A DNA stretch of 64,000 bases, from assembly GCA_964644695.1 (NCBI GenBank), contig CAZXWN010000005.1, forward strand, positions 47,098-111,097. The letters are read 5' to 3'. The translations under genes were made by a program, and so were the position numbers. The stretch is from CAZXWN01 sp964644695 [NCBI: uncultured bacterium] (GTDB lineage: Bacteria; UBP4; UBA4092). Positions within the stretch are counted from its first letter, which is position 1, and each line of letters starts with the position of its first letter. Shown here piece after piece: positions 9,010-17,817 of the stretch. The notes under the pieces are model-generated. The model was not told the DNA's origin and ran no database searches. It worked only from the letters and a program-made list of their open reading frames with translations.

Positions 9010-10191
9010 TTAGCGGTTGGCAAGCCAGTCCTGAGGATCCAGAGTTGAAGTACCTTTTCGGATTTGGAATTCCAGTTGTGGACCTTCTAATGAACCCGTA
9101 TCACCGACGGCCCCAATATATTGTCGCCGCTTCACAACAGTTCCTTTTTGGGCGGCAATCCCAGACAGATGCATATATAAAGTCATATAACCTTCACCAT
9201 GATCAATAATAATTGTATTCCCTGATCCTTCTAACCATCCGGCATATCGAACCATTCCATCATGTACAGAATACACAGCCGTCCCCACCGGTGCTTTTAT
9301 CCCAATGCCATGAGAATATACTTCCACCTGTCCCTCAAGAATTTTATGTTTTCCAGGACTATAGATAACATTCCCACCTGCAACAGGCCAACCTAGTTTT
9401 CCACGGGATTGAGAGAAATTTCCACCAGCATACCCCTCGGGGAATTTAACCTGCTTTGCCCGTAATTCAGCTAAAAGGTTTTCCAACCGTCTAACAGCAG
9501 CTTGCAATTCTCTAACGGTCCTGTCATATGTAGCTTTATCTGTTCTGATACGACTCAAAAGACTCTGTTTTTGCTTATTCTCACCTTCATATTTTTGTTT
9601 TGATATAGAAATTTCCTGTTGCTGAGCTTTCTGATATCTAAGCATCTCATTAATACGAAATTCCTGCCGCCTAATCTTGGAAGCTTCATAACGAACATTA
9701 GAGAGGGCCTTGGCATCGGTATATGCCAATATCCGCATATACTGAAAATTGCGAATTTGGGAAGCATAATCTTCACTGGCAAGAATTTGACGGAAAGGGC
9801 TGATACTCTTAGCCCTATAAATAGACCTTACTCGAAGAGCGAGATATAGTTGATGTTGATTTAAGCGACTTTGCGCAACAAGCAATTCACTTTGAAGTTG
9901 CTGGGTAGTTTGTTCATTCTTATTTACTTCACCCTCAAGACGGTTTAACTGTTGGCTCGAAGACCGAATACGCTGATTAATGCCTTCAATTTGCCTTAGT
10001 ACACTACGTTCTTCTTGTGCAGCTCGTTGTTTATTTAGTTCGGCCTGTCGGATTTTCTCTTGCATGACTTTCAGTTCCGACTCTGTTTTACCAACTGTCG
10101 AATCTTGAGCCAGAAGCGGCCCACTCACTGAACCTGTGAGTAATACCATTAAAAAGCCTACGATAATACTGCTTTTAAAAAATAATTTCAT
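9010..10191 (-). CDS. envC: EnvC-like murein hydrolase activator (degenerate LytM domain)
   Basis: 393 residues. Residues 1-29 are a signal peptide. Residues about 30-250 are a long coiled coil rich in Gln, Glu and Arg. Residues about 285-390 form an M23/LytM fold. The zinc ligands are lost: the usual H-x-G-x-D reads HGIGIK (294-299) and the usual HLHF reads QLEF (about 372-375). That is the state of EnvC, which activates cell-wall amidases rather than cutting peptidoglycan itself. Its start overlaps the end of ftsX by 4 bp, in the order ftsE-ftsX-envC, which supports a periplasmic divisome role at FtsX. Confidence 0.85.
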   Translation of the reverse strand: MKLFFKSSIIVGFLMVLLTGSVSGPLLAQDSTVGKTESELKVMQEKIRQAELNKQRAAQEERSVLRQIEGINQRIRSSSQQLNRLEGEVNKNEQTTQQLQSELLVAQSRLNQHQLYLALRVRSIYRAKSISPFRQILASEDYASQIRNFQYMRILAYTDAKALSNVRYEASKIRRQEFRINEMLRYQKAQQQEISISKQKYEGENKQKQSLLSRIRTDKATYDRTVRELQAAVRRLENLLAELRAKQVKFPEGYAGGNFSQSRGKLGWPVAGGNVIYSPGKHKILEGQVEVYSHGIGIKAPVGTAVYSVHDGMVRYAGWLEGSGNTIIIDHGEGYMTLYMHLSGIAAQKGTVVKRRQYIGAVGDTGSLEGPQLEFQIRKGTSTLDPQDWLANR

Positions 10192-11042
10192 TTCAGTTTA
10201 ATGTGGCGGAAGGATTCCAGTAAAGTCGCAAGAAAGCTCAGGCATACTCCAGCCAATAATAGACCACCCATCATAGTCCCTGGCATAAAAATGAGATTCT
10301 CAATTTTTAGGCGGGTCACACTGTAGATAGAATAAAGAAAACACAAGGCTAGACTACTGCCTACTAATCCATAAAAAATAGATTCAAGCAATATGGGAGC
10401 TCTAATGAAAGCAGAAGATGCACCACAGGACTGCAATATTTCAGAATCCTTGATGCGATCAGTAAATGTCATTTGGAAAGCAATAATTGCCAAAACAAGA
10501 ATAATAAATGTAAAAGCTCCACCAACAACCCAGACATAATGACGAATGGTATCCAATGTTTGTGTAATATTACCTAGACTTTCCTGTCCATAATCAACCA
10601 TATCAACACCAGGTATGGAAATAATCGAATCAGCTATAGCTTTCAGATGACCTGGAGCAAAGGCAGTACGGGTTTTTACTTCAATAGTATCTGGTAAAGG
10701 ATTGAAACCCAGAATTTCAATTTCTTGACGGATATCGGGTTTCTCGGCAATTTCTTGAAGGGCTTCTTCGCGAGTGATTAATCGAACTTCTGCTGCACCA
10801 GGAATATTCTTAATTTGCTCCGCTATTGAAGCGGCATCAGACCGACTCCCTTCCTTCAAGAAAACCAATATACCCATTTCCTTCGAAAGGTACTGCTGTG
10901 CTGAATTAATATTAAAAGCGACCCAGCTAAATAATCCCATTACGGAAACAATAACGGCAACAATTAATACCGCACTTATACCCGCGCGTTCATAGCGGGT
11001 CACATTCTTCCAAGCTTCTCTACTATAATATCCAATTCGCAT
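10188..11042 (-). CDS. ftsX: cell division protein FtsX
   Basis: 284 residues with the FtsX layout: one N-terminal membrane helix (about 24-44), a periplasmic domain of about 120 residues with the family pattern 'V-F-L-x-E... I-x-x-I-P-G-x', then three C-terminal membrane helices (about 170-195, 215-238 and 255-277). FtsX transmits the state of FtsE across the inner membrane to EnvC-type activators at the septum. It lies 27 bp after ftsE and overlaps envC. The partner ATPase here is degenerate (see ftsE), so how signalling is driven is an open question. Confidence 0.9.
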   Translation of the reverse strand: MRIGYYSREAWKNVTRYERAGISAVLIVAVIVSVMGLFSWVAFNINSAQQYLSKEMGILVFLKEGSRSDAASIAEQIKNIPGAAEVRLITREEALQEIAEKPDIRQEIEILGFNPLPDTIEVKTRTAFAPGHLKAIADSIISIPGVDMVDYGQESLGNITQTLDTIRHYVWVVGGAFTFIILVLAIIAFQMTFTDRIKDSEILQSCGASSAFIRAPILLESIFYGLVGSSLALCFLYSIYSVTRLKIENLIFMPGTMMGGLLLAGVCLSFLATLLESFRHIKLK

Positions 11043-11069
11043 GTCTCATTAATCCTTCAAAAACATCCA

Positions 11070-11744
11070 TTACACATCTGCTACAGGATGTTCTATAATT
11101 GCCCCATTTTGAATTTCCACAACTCTTTTTACTCCCAGGGTTTCTGAGGGAAGAGTATATGTAGCAACCAGAATGGTTAATCCACGGCGAACATTTAAGT
11201 CCTTAAACATTTCCACCATGGAATGAACTTCATCCACTGTAAGATACGCAAACGGGTCATCCGCTAACAATATCGCAGGATGAAGTAAAAGTGAACGAGC
11301 AATGGCTAATTTTTGAGCCTGGCCCCGGGACAATTCTCCAGGCAATGAATCAGCAGCAAACTCCAACCCAAATTGGGACAATACTTCACGGGTTCTTTGA
11401 TCAGCTTCCCGCCCAACAGTACCACTGGCATATAGAATATCGGAAAGATTTTCATAAACTGACCGAGTTTGCATAAACTGAGGTTCTTGCGATATCCAAC
11501 CAATTCGGCGACGAAGCAAGGGGATTTCTTTATGGGTCAACTTCGCAAGATCACGACCAAAAACATTAACCTCACCCCGCGTTGCCAATTCATATCGTAG
11601 CAGTAACTGGAATAATACACTGGTTCCACTACCAACGGTACCACCAATCAACACATAATCACCCCGTGGAATATGTAAATTTGCTTCCCGAAGCACTACA
11701 GTTTCAGGTGGAAATACTTTGGTTACATGTTTTAGTTCAATCAA
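11070..11744 (-). CDS. ftsE: FtsE-like ABC ATPase with degenerate active site
   Basis: 224 residues with the FtsE fold and operon position. The nucleotide-binding motifs are damaged. Walker A reads GGTVGSGTS with Thr41 where Lys is expected (codon ACC). The signature reads LSRGQ (138-142). Walker B reads LLADD with Asp163 in place of the catalytic Glu. The H-loop reads VATYT with Tyr196 in place of His. The Q-loop Gln86 is kept. These positions correspond to Lys41 and Glu163 of E. coli FtsE. The reading frame is intact, and ftsX and envC follow, so it is not a decayed gene. It is probably a structural pseudo-ATPase, or one that works by another mechanism. Start codon TTG. Confidence 0.85.
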   Translation of the reverse strand: MIELKHVTKVFPPETVVLREANLHIPRGDYVLIGGTVGSGTSVLFQLLLRYELATRGEVNVFGRDLAKLTHKEIPLLRRRIGWISQEPQFMQTRSVYENLSDILYASGTVGREADQRTREVLSQFGLEFAADSLPGELSRGQAQKLAIARSLLLHPAILLADDPFAYLTVDEVHSMVEMFKDLNVRRGLTILVATYTLPSETLGVKRVVEIQNGAIIEHPVADV

Positions 11745-11837
11745 GTTTCTGATTCCATTGCAGATATAGATTTTTACCGGGCAGTAGCCCTGATAACATT
11801 TATAATGATACCTTAATCATACAGGAGGGGCAATGTT

Positions 11838-12698
11838 ATGACCCTACATAGAAACATTATTTTCCTGCTTATGACGATCTATATCTCATGGTCATGGGCA
11901 GTAAATCAAACCACATCTTCTTCCATCAAAGGACCTGTTGCTCCACACCGCCGAGATGTCCCAGGTGCTCGGATATCTATCTCTCTTGGGAAAATATACC
12001 AACCGGAATACTATCAAACACCTACCGATGGGAAATATTCTCTTGTTGTCTTTTTCCATGGAGCTTCCTGGTGCGCCGAACAAAACTTTTATGACTCTGG
12101 TAAAAAAGCAATTCTACTATCGGTTAACACACTGGATTACATGTCCACTTTTCATAATACCAAACGATTTAATGAATTGTTGACAGAAGTCTCATTGGCC
12201 CTGTCATCAACGTGGGGCATTCCCTCCACATTTAGAAAGGAATTGGTATTAATATCTTTTAGTGGAGGATATTTGGCTATACGGGAAATACTCAGTAATC
12301 CTGAATATTATGATGAAATTGGTGGAGTAGTTTTAGCAGACTCACTCTACACTAGATTCTTGGATGTAGAAAGAACAAAAACTCACCCAGATGATATAGC
12401 TCCATTTCTCAGATTGGCTCAAGATGCAGCATCATCAAAAAAACAGTTTTGGTTCACTCAACTCTATCCCCCGGAATGGAGATATCGTAATAATTCCACC
12501 ACTCGAACAGCTGCTTATCTCTGCGATAAGCTAAAACTAAGTAAAAGACCTCGTAATGAGACTAATACGCTTCGGATGACATTGCTCTATTCTGCTGAAA
12601 CAGGGAGATTCCACATCATGGGATATCAAGGGATGACAACCCAAGACCATTTTAATCACTTCTACAATCTATCTGAATATATTAGAAAACTGGAGTAA
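11838..12698 (+). CDS. exported alpha/beta-hydrolase-like protein
   Basis: 286 residues with a signal peptide to about residue 22. The pattern VVFFHGASWC resembles an oxyanion-hole HG motif. LISFSGGYL resembles a nucleophile elbow, with Ser in place of the first Gly of G-x-S-x-G. A later VLADS and the C-terminal H-I-M-G/D-H-F segment could supply the acid and histidine. This suggests a secreted esterase or peptidase of the alpha/beta-hydrolase superfamily, but no specific family is recognised. The start is fixed by AGGAGGGG at 11823-11830. It ends 8 bp from the convergent aminopeptidase gene, with no visible terminator between them. Confidence 0.6.
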   Translation: MTLHRNIIFLLMTIYISWSWAVNQTTSSSIKGPVAPHRRDVPGARISISLGKIYQPEYYQTPTDGKYSLVVFFHGASWCAEQNFYDSGKKAILLSVNTLDYMSTFHNTKRFNELLTEVSLALSSTWGIPSTFRKELVLISFSGGYLAIREILSNPEYYDEIGGVVLADSLYTRFLDVERTKTHPDDIAPFLRLAQDAASSKKQFWFTQLYPPEWRYRNNSTTRTAAYLCDKLKLSKRPRNETNTLRMTLLYSAETGRFHIMGYQGMTTQDHFNHFYNLSEYIRKLE

Positions 12699-12706
12699 TC
12701 CAATCG

Positions 12707-14785
12707 CTAATATTGAGTCCAATCATTCACAGGGACAGTTGTTACAGTATCCAGAATCCAGTTATCCGGGTCAAAGACAATTCCCGATATAGTTTTAGAT
12801 ACCCCTAAGTCCAGGTTAAACTCCTGGGTAGCATATTGGGTATTCCACACATTAACAATTTTTGATGATCCATCACTAAAATTAACTTTAATGTCTATTG
12901 GCATTATATACTGTGAACCAGATTGTGTTTGACTAATTCTCAGCATCAATCGAGTACTAGAGCCCTGTGTATACTGTCCCCATTGAACATTATATGCAGG
13001 TCGAACTGCCTGATACAGCCATTCATTAAAAAACCAACTTAAAGTGGTATTAGTACTCAACGCATTTTCCATGTGTCTTTGAAAATCTGGTGTTAGTGCA
13101 TTTCCATACAACAATGTAGTATCACCAAAATAACTATTTAATCCCTGAAAAAACGATTCGTTACCCATGACTTTGCGTAACATATGAAGTACCCAACCAC
13201 CTTTTCGATACACAATAGAGCCACTGAAATTATCTGCACTACTACTTATTATGGGATATGTATCCGCAGTAGTCCAAGCATTCACGTACGTAGAATAAGA
13301 ATATGTTCCATACTGGTTTTCAACCCAGAGCGCTTCGGCATAAGTAGCAAAACCTTCGTTTAACCAAAGATGATCAAAATGTCGCATCGTAATTCCGTCA
13401 CCAAACCATTGATGGGATAACTCATGGCAATTAGTTCTACCTCTTCCATCTGGAGATAAAAGACCCGGCCCCAGACTTGTTGCCGTCTGATGTTCCATAC
13501 TGGAGGAATCATTATGAGTCGCCACTGTATACTTTTCCTTCAGAAAGGGGTATTCCCCAAACTTACTACTAAAGAATTTGATCATTGCAATGGTTCCATT
13601 GACACCATTACCCTCACTGGAAACTCGTTCTGGATATATGTAATTACCTACGGTCATTCGACTATTACCATCCAACGAGGTATAAACTCCATAGAGATAT
13701 TGATAATTAGTACAGGCCACCGAAATCAGATACGATGAAATAGGATAATCCTCTTTATAATGGAGAGTGTGTTGACTACCAGATGTTATGGTCCCAACTA
13801 AAAGACCATTCGATACGGGAAAATAAGATGTTGGACAAGACCAGTATAAGTCACATGTGAATTTGTCATCTGGAATATCTTTACAGGGAAACCACTGCCG
13901 GGCGCCATAGGGTTCGCTAAAAGAATAAACAAGAGGCACAGAGGGTGTTCCATGAGTAGTTCTAATATAAGCGGCACTGAATATTTTATTAGGATCAGGT
14001 GTCCCGGCATAAAATACTCGGACTGTAAACATACTGTACTGTAAAAGGGGTTGTGGTAATCCAATAGATAACCAATCACCAGAAGTACTCCAAGACAAAA
14101 CACTAGTACCGGGACCACGATCGACAGACTTTACAGAAAAACTTCCACCATTATTATCAAAATCTAGAACTATTGTCTGTAAACTATTCGTCGAATCAAG
14201 ACTCATTCCTATTAAAGTTGCATTTGCTGTTATTCGGCTACTAGTCATAGTAATCTGGTGGTTAAGAATTAAATGCTTCATGTCATACCGAAGCTGTGAA
14301 GGATGTGTGGTTGGTTGGACAGAGGCTTTTGCTGGTTTAACACCAAAAACTCGACTGAAATGCGCTTCCTCATCTGTATATTTGAGCTCAAACAGCATAA
14401 TAGATGTCAATAAAACTTTATCCTGCCCGATGGAGGGTTGAATCATCATTTCATTACGACCAGACTTTAGATAATCAGATGGAATTATGTAATAAATCCC
14501 GTCCTCACCTGTAACGGGTCGAATATCCAGTGTATTTCCATTAACAAGAATGGCACCCCATGATTTTCCTGATATTCTCAAACCATATGAGTTTCCAGGT
14601 TTTTGAAGCATTTTGAAAACTATTGGTTGTTCAATCTGAGATGATAAAGGGTCACCTGAATTAAAGGTTATTTGGAGGGGAATATCACGATTAATAGTGT
14701 CAAAATCTAAGGGAATTGCGTATACAAAAACTACTAACCCAATGAGTATTGGCACAGTAAATAAAAGTCTAATCCAATTTTTCAT
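12707..14785 (-). CDS. secreted M1-family zinc aminopeptidase
   Basis: Gluzincin aminopeptidase of the M1 family, predicted to be exported. Using the ATG at 14785 (GAGGAAAAT ribosome site) the protein has 692 residues and starts with a signal peptide (about 1-23). The upstream frame is open but less likely. The zinc motif HELSHQWFGD has His454, Glu455 and His458; the third ligand is Glu477 in HLWLNEGFATY. The usual GAMEN exopeptidase loop reads SSSMEHQTA, keeping the M-E core. It is preceded by an extra N-terminal beta domain. After the last beta strand (DPDNWIL) comes a short tail ending VNDWTQY, like two other secreted proteins here. Confidence 0.88.
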   Translation of the reverse strand: MKNWIRLLFTVPILIGLVVFVYAIPLDFDTINRDIPLQITFNSGDPLSSQIEQPIVFKMLQKPGNSYGLRISGKSWGAILVNGNTLDIRPVTGEDGIYYIIPSDYLKSGRNEMMIQPSIGQDKVLLTSIMLFELKYTDEEAHFSRVFGVKPAKASVQPTTHPSQLRYDMKHLILNHQITMTSSRITANATLIGMSLDSTNSLQTIVLDFDNNGGSFSVKSVDRGPGTSVLSWSTSGDWLSIGLPQPLLQYSMFTVRVFYAGTPDPNKIFSAAYIRTTHGTPSVPLVYSFSEPYGARQWFPCKDIPDDKFTCDLYWSCPTSYFPVSNGLLVGTITSGSQHTLHYKEDYPISSYLISVACTNYQYLYGVYTSLDGNSRMTVGNYIYPERVSSEGNGVNGTIAMIKFFSSKFGEYPFLKEKYTVATHNDSSSMEHQTATSLGPGLLSPDGRGRTNCHELSHQWFGDGITMRHFDHLWLNEGFATYAEALWVENQYGTYSYSTYVNAWTTADTYPIISSSADNFSGSIVYRKGGWVLHMLRKVMGNESFFQGLNSYFGDTTLLYGNALTPDFQRHMENALSTNTTLSWFFNEWLYQAVRPAYNVQWGQYTQGSSTRLMLRISQTQSGSQYIMPIDIKVNFSDGSSKIVNVWNTQYATQEFNLDLGVSKTISGIVFDPDNWILDTVTTVPVNDWTQY

Positions 14786-14863
14786 ATTTTCCTCACAGAT
14801 AGCTATTCGACCATCAAATAGATTACAGTCAAGATTATACAACTGGTTCCAATAAAACCCAAC

Positions 14864-14896
14864 AAAAAAACAGGCAGATTAAAACCTGCCTGTTTT
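14864..14896 (-). terminator. terminator of the cold-shock gene
   Basis: AAAACAGGCAG and CTGCCTGTTTT pair around a short loop. The T-run is on the minus strand, immediately downstream of the cold-shock gene. Confidence 0.9.
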
Positions 14897-14920
14897 CTGG
14901 TTCAATTACGGATTTATGAA

Positions 14921-15124
14921 TTAGACTACTTTACAGACATTTTCCGCCTGCGGTCCTTTATCTGTTTCACCCACCTCATAATCAACCGTGTCACCTTCTT
15001 TCAGGGTCTTATAACCATCTCCCTGAATCTTACTGTAGTGAACAAAGATATCTTTGCCCGCATCAGTAACAATAAAACCAAATCCTTTTTTGTTGTTAAA
15101 CCATTTCACTTTACCTCTAGGCAT
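14921..15124 (-). CDS. cold-shock domain protein
   Basis: 67-residue OB-fold RNA/DNA chaperone. RNP1 (KGFGFI) and RNP2 (IFVHY) are intact and the protein starts with the standard GKVKWFN. The frame is open 27 codons further upstream, but an AAGGAGGTG ribosome site and family length fix the ATG at 15124. It acts in the cytoplasm, melting RNA secondary structure. It is a monocistronic unit with its own terminator and a long untranslated leader. Confidence 0.95.
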   Translation of the reverse strand: MPRGKVKWFNNKKGFGFIVTDAGKDIFVHYSKIQGDGYKTLKEGDTVDYEVGETDKGPQAENVCKVV

Positions 15125-15304
15125 TACTCGTAGCACCTCCTTACGTCCCAACTTATGTAAATTATCCCTTAGGGGTTCCCAATAAAAAAACACAAGAACC
15201 GACAAAAAGCCATTCGATACCTTGCGTTAATGAAATCAATTATTGTTAGTACTCACTTTCCATAAATCTGACCAAAAATTATCAAAGGTTCCTTAGATTG
15301 TCAA
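15125..15304 (-). promoter_or_regulatory. promoter and long 5' leader of the cold-shock gene
   Basis: A perfect minus-strand TTGACA (complement of 15299-15304) is followed by GATAAT at a 15-bp spacing, or TAATTT at 17 bp. This predicts a leader of about 145 bases before the ATG. Long leaders that act as RNA thermosensors are typical of cspA-type genes. The leader has T-rich runs and a small CCCTAAGGG hairpin. The promoter assignment is reasonable; thermosensing is inference. Confidence 0.45.
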
Positions 15305-15345
15305 GAGATATTTGTAATTAACGATATTTTTTGTATAGAGTCCAA

Positions 15346-17733
15346 CTATTCTGTAGTTTGAATAGTCCATCGCCTTCCATCTGATATCAACTGGATTCCA
15401 CCTTGCAAATCCGTTCTAAACACCTTAATTCCATGGGTAGAAAGGCGAGATAGAGTCTCAGAATGTGGATGATGGAACAGGTTGTTTTTCCCCACTGAAA
15501 TGACGGCAATATCAGGAGACACCTTATCAAGGAATTCATCGGTTGTACCCATCTTCGATCCATGATGCCCGATCTTTAATACATCTGATTTAAGATCCAT
15601 ATTGGAAGATAGTAGTTCTGTTTCCCCATATCCTTCCAAATCACCAGTTAGCAAAACAGAGGTCTGGTTATATTTGATTTTCAAAACTAAGGATTGTTCA
15701 TTATCAGTAAAAACAGAATTCTGTCCCTCGGGATTCAAGACAGTTATTTCCAAGGGTTCTAAACCACTAGCCTTATTTCCACAAATGGCCTGTTTTATTG
15801 GGATATTTTTTGACTGGCAAACAGACATAATACTTTTACAATACTCATTTGCACCATCAAGACTTCCATACCCTACCCACACCTCACGGACTGGAATCCA
15901 CTTCAAAAGAGATATCAATCCTCCAACATGATCAGAGTCAAAATGCGTTATCATCAAAACATCCAGGGACCGAATCCCTAAACGCCTTAAATATGGAAGC
16001 AATATCATTCTCCCTGTATCTCTTGGTTTATCGGGACCCCCATCCACTAGTAACGTTTGATAGTTAGGTGTTTCAATCAAAAGACTATCGCCCTGGCCTA
16101 CATCCAGAACGGTCACTTTTAATTTCTTGCTTTCTAAAGATATTGGAATAACTAAAGCTATTGTAAAACATGTGAAGAGTACAAATGCCAATAGCCATTT
16201 TTTTCTGAGCTTAACATCAATTTCATCAATGTTTTTAGAAAATATCCATACGAAAACACCCATCAGAAAATAGTAAAAAACAGTCCATAACCAGTGCATA
16301 TCAGGTATTGATATCCATGAAAAGGGGATAGACACAATAATTTCTGTCACCTTAGTCAGTAAGGATAATGCCAAATAATTACTTCCAGCTAATATCTTTG
16401 CGAGAAGAGGAAATATACCATACAGACAACCAGATATCAGACTGAGTGGTAATGATAAAGATATTATTGGAAGTGCAATCAGGTTGGTAATTAATGTAGC
16501 TATTGACAGGTAATGAAAGGCATTAATCTGAATAGGTAATGTTCCCAGAGTTGCGGCTAAAGTCACACCGACAGTCCCCTTTAACCAAAGAGGGCCCTTT
16601 AAATTCTCCATAATAATTGGGCCCAGACTTACAATACCTAAAACAGCCATAAAAGATAATTGGAATCCTGAATCCCACAACGCCATGGGATTTACCAAAA
16701 GAATCACCCATCCAGCCAAACCCAGTGTTTGATAGGGATCAACATCTCTGCGTAATAAACGCCCCCCGATAAACAATAGAGTCCCCACGGTTGCTCTAGT
16801 CACTGGGGCTGTCCATCCAACCATCCATGCATAAATCAAAATAGCAGGAACGGCCATTATCCAGGCAGTTCGTCGCTTGAAACCAATGCGTTTTATGCCA
16901 ACAATGACTAACCCGGCCAAAAGCATCAAATTGCCCCCACTGACAACCAATAAATGATAAATTCCACCATACATATAGTTATCAATGACGTTTTGAGGAA
17001 TATCAGATCGAATACCCAGGGCAACCCCATTTGCCAAATGATTATATGGTTCAGGAAGTATTTGATTATTAGAATCCATCAAATAACATCGTATTATTGA
17101 TGCGACACGAATCCAATAATCCAGTGAGATAATGCTTGTTGGAATAATTACTTTCTCAAAGGTTGATCCTTTTGAGTATCCATTAACTGCAATATCATTC
17201 TGAAATAAATAGTCTTCGTATTTGAATTCACCAGGATTGCCAACACGATCAACAGGGTATACTGCTATTTTATTCTGTATCCATTCACCACAATGGTAAC
17301 GAACCACAAACGAAGGGGAAGACACAGTGATGAGTATTGAACCAAATATTTTCTGATAGCCTTGCGGTGTTTCTGCCCAAACCGGAGAAAGACGATATGT
17401 TCGTTTATTAGGTGTATCGAGAGTGTTTTCTACAATTCGACCATATACCCTATATACTTTCTTAATTCCATCAGGGTAGAACTGTTTATGTTGCGTTGTC
17501 CATTGTTCACGGTGGAACTGATATTGAAATCCCCCTAGAGAGAATACTGTTACACCTACCAGGCATAATGCCAGGGGGCCAGTCCATTTGTTGTTTTTGA
17601 AAAAGGCTAAAGGTAATAAAATTACCAAAGAAAACGGAAACAACCATAAAAAATTCATTAAAATAGGAATTTGATGCCCCATCCAAATCCCCACCACATA
17701 AATTAAAAACAAGGTTACCAGCGGTCGGCTCAT
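15346..17733 (-). CDS. comEC: ComEC/Rec2 DNA-uptake channel
   Basis: About 795 residues. An N-terminal membrane/DUF4131-type region (with a soluble OB-like part at about 90-200) is followed by the Competence membrane domain (about 230-500, many helices, with GGIYHLLVVSGGN). The C-terminus is a metallo-beta-lactamase-like domain (LDVGQGDSLLIE, THFDSDHVGG, GHHGSKMG). It transports single-stranded DNA across the inner membrane in natural transformation. I place the start at the ATG at 17733; an in-frame TTG 33 bases upstream lies inside the terminator of the preceding gene. No Shine-Dalgarno site is visible. A TATAAT lies only 6 bases before the ATG. Confidence 0.9.
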   Translation of the reverse strand: MSRPLVTLFLIYVVGIWMGHQIPILMNFLWLFPFSLVILLPLAFFKNNKWTGPLALCLVGVTVFSLGGFQYQFHREQWTTQHKQFYPDGIKKVYRVYGRIVENTLDTPNKRTYRLSPVWAETPQGYQKIFGSILITVSSPSFVVRYHCGEWIQNKIAVYPVDRVGNPGEFKYEDYLFQNDIAVNGYSKGSTFEKVIIPTSIISLDYWIRVASIIRCYLMDSNNQILPEPYNHLANGVALGIRSDIPQNVIDNYMYGGIYHLLVVSGGNLMLLAGLVIVGIKRIGFKRRTAWIMAVPAILIYAWMVGWTAPVTRATVGTLLFIGGRLLRRDVDPYQTLGLAGWVILLVNPMALWDSGFQLSFMAVLGIVSLGPIIMENLKGPLWLKGTVGVTLAATLGTLPIQINAFHYLSIATLITNLIALPIISLSLPLSLISGCLYGIFPLLAKILAGSNYLALSLLTKVTEIIVSIPFSWISIPDMHWLWTVFYYFLMGVFVWIFSKNIDEIDVKLRKKWLLAFVLFTCFTIALVIPISLESKKLKVTVLDVGQGDSLLIETPNYQTLLVDGGPDKPRDTGRMILLPYLRRLGIRSLDVLMITHFDSDHVGGLISLLKWIPVREVWVGYGSLDGANEYCKSIMSVCQSKNIPIKQAICGNKASGLEPLEITVLNPEGQNSVFTDNEQSLVLKIKYNQTSVLLTGDLEGYGETELLSSNMDLKSDVLKIGHHGSKMGTTDEFLDKVSPDIAVISVGKNNLFHHPHSETLSRLSTHGIKVFRTDLQGGIQLISDGRRWTIQTTE

Positions 17734-17758
17734 GCGGTCATTATATATTACGCCGTCT

Positions 17759-17792
17759 AAAAACAAAAAACCGGAGCATATTACACTCCGGT
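17759..17792 (-). terminator. terminator between the periplasmic protein gene and comEC
   Basis: CCGGAG and CTCCGG pair around a 9-base loop, with a long T-tract on the minus strand. It separates the 17818-18495 gene from comEC. Confidence 0.8.
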
Positions 17793-17817
17793 CTCTTTCA
17801 TAACGGTTTAAAACTGA

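Noticed and set aside
8982-9209. Plus-strand frame of 75 codons preceded by GGAGG
   Set aside because: It runs antisense to the end of envC, the ribosome-site spacing is one base, and the product has no recognisable composition or motif.
9010-10191. Loss of zinc ligands in the LytM domain as a novelty
   Set aside because: It is the normal state for EnvC-type activators, so it supports the EnvC call and is not unusual by itself.
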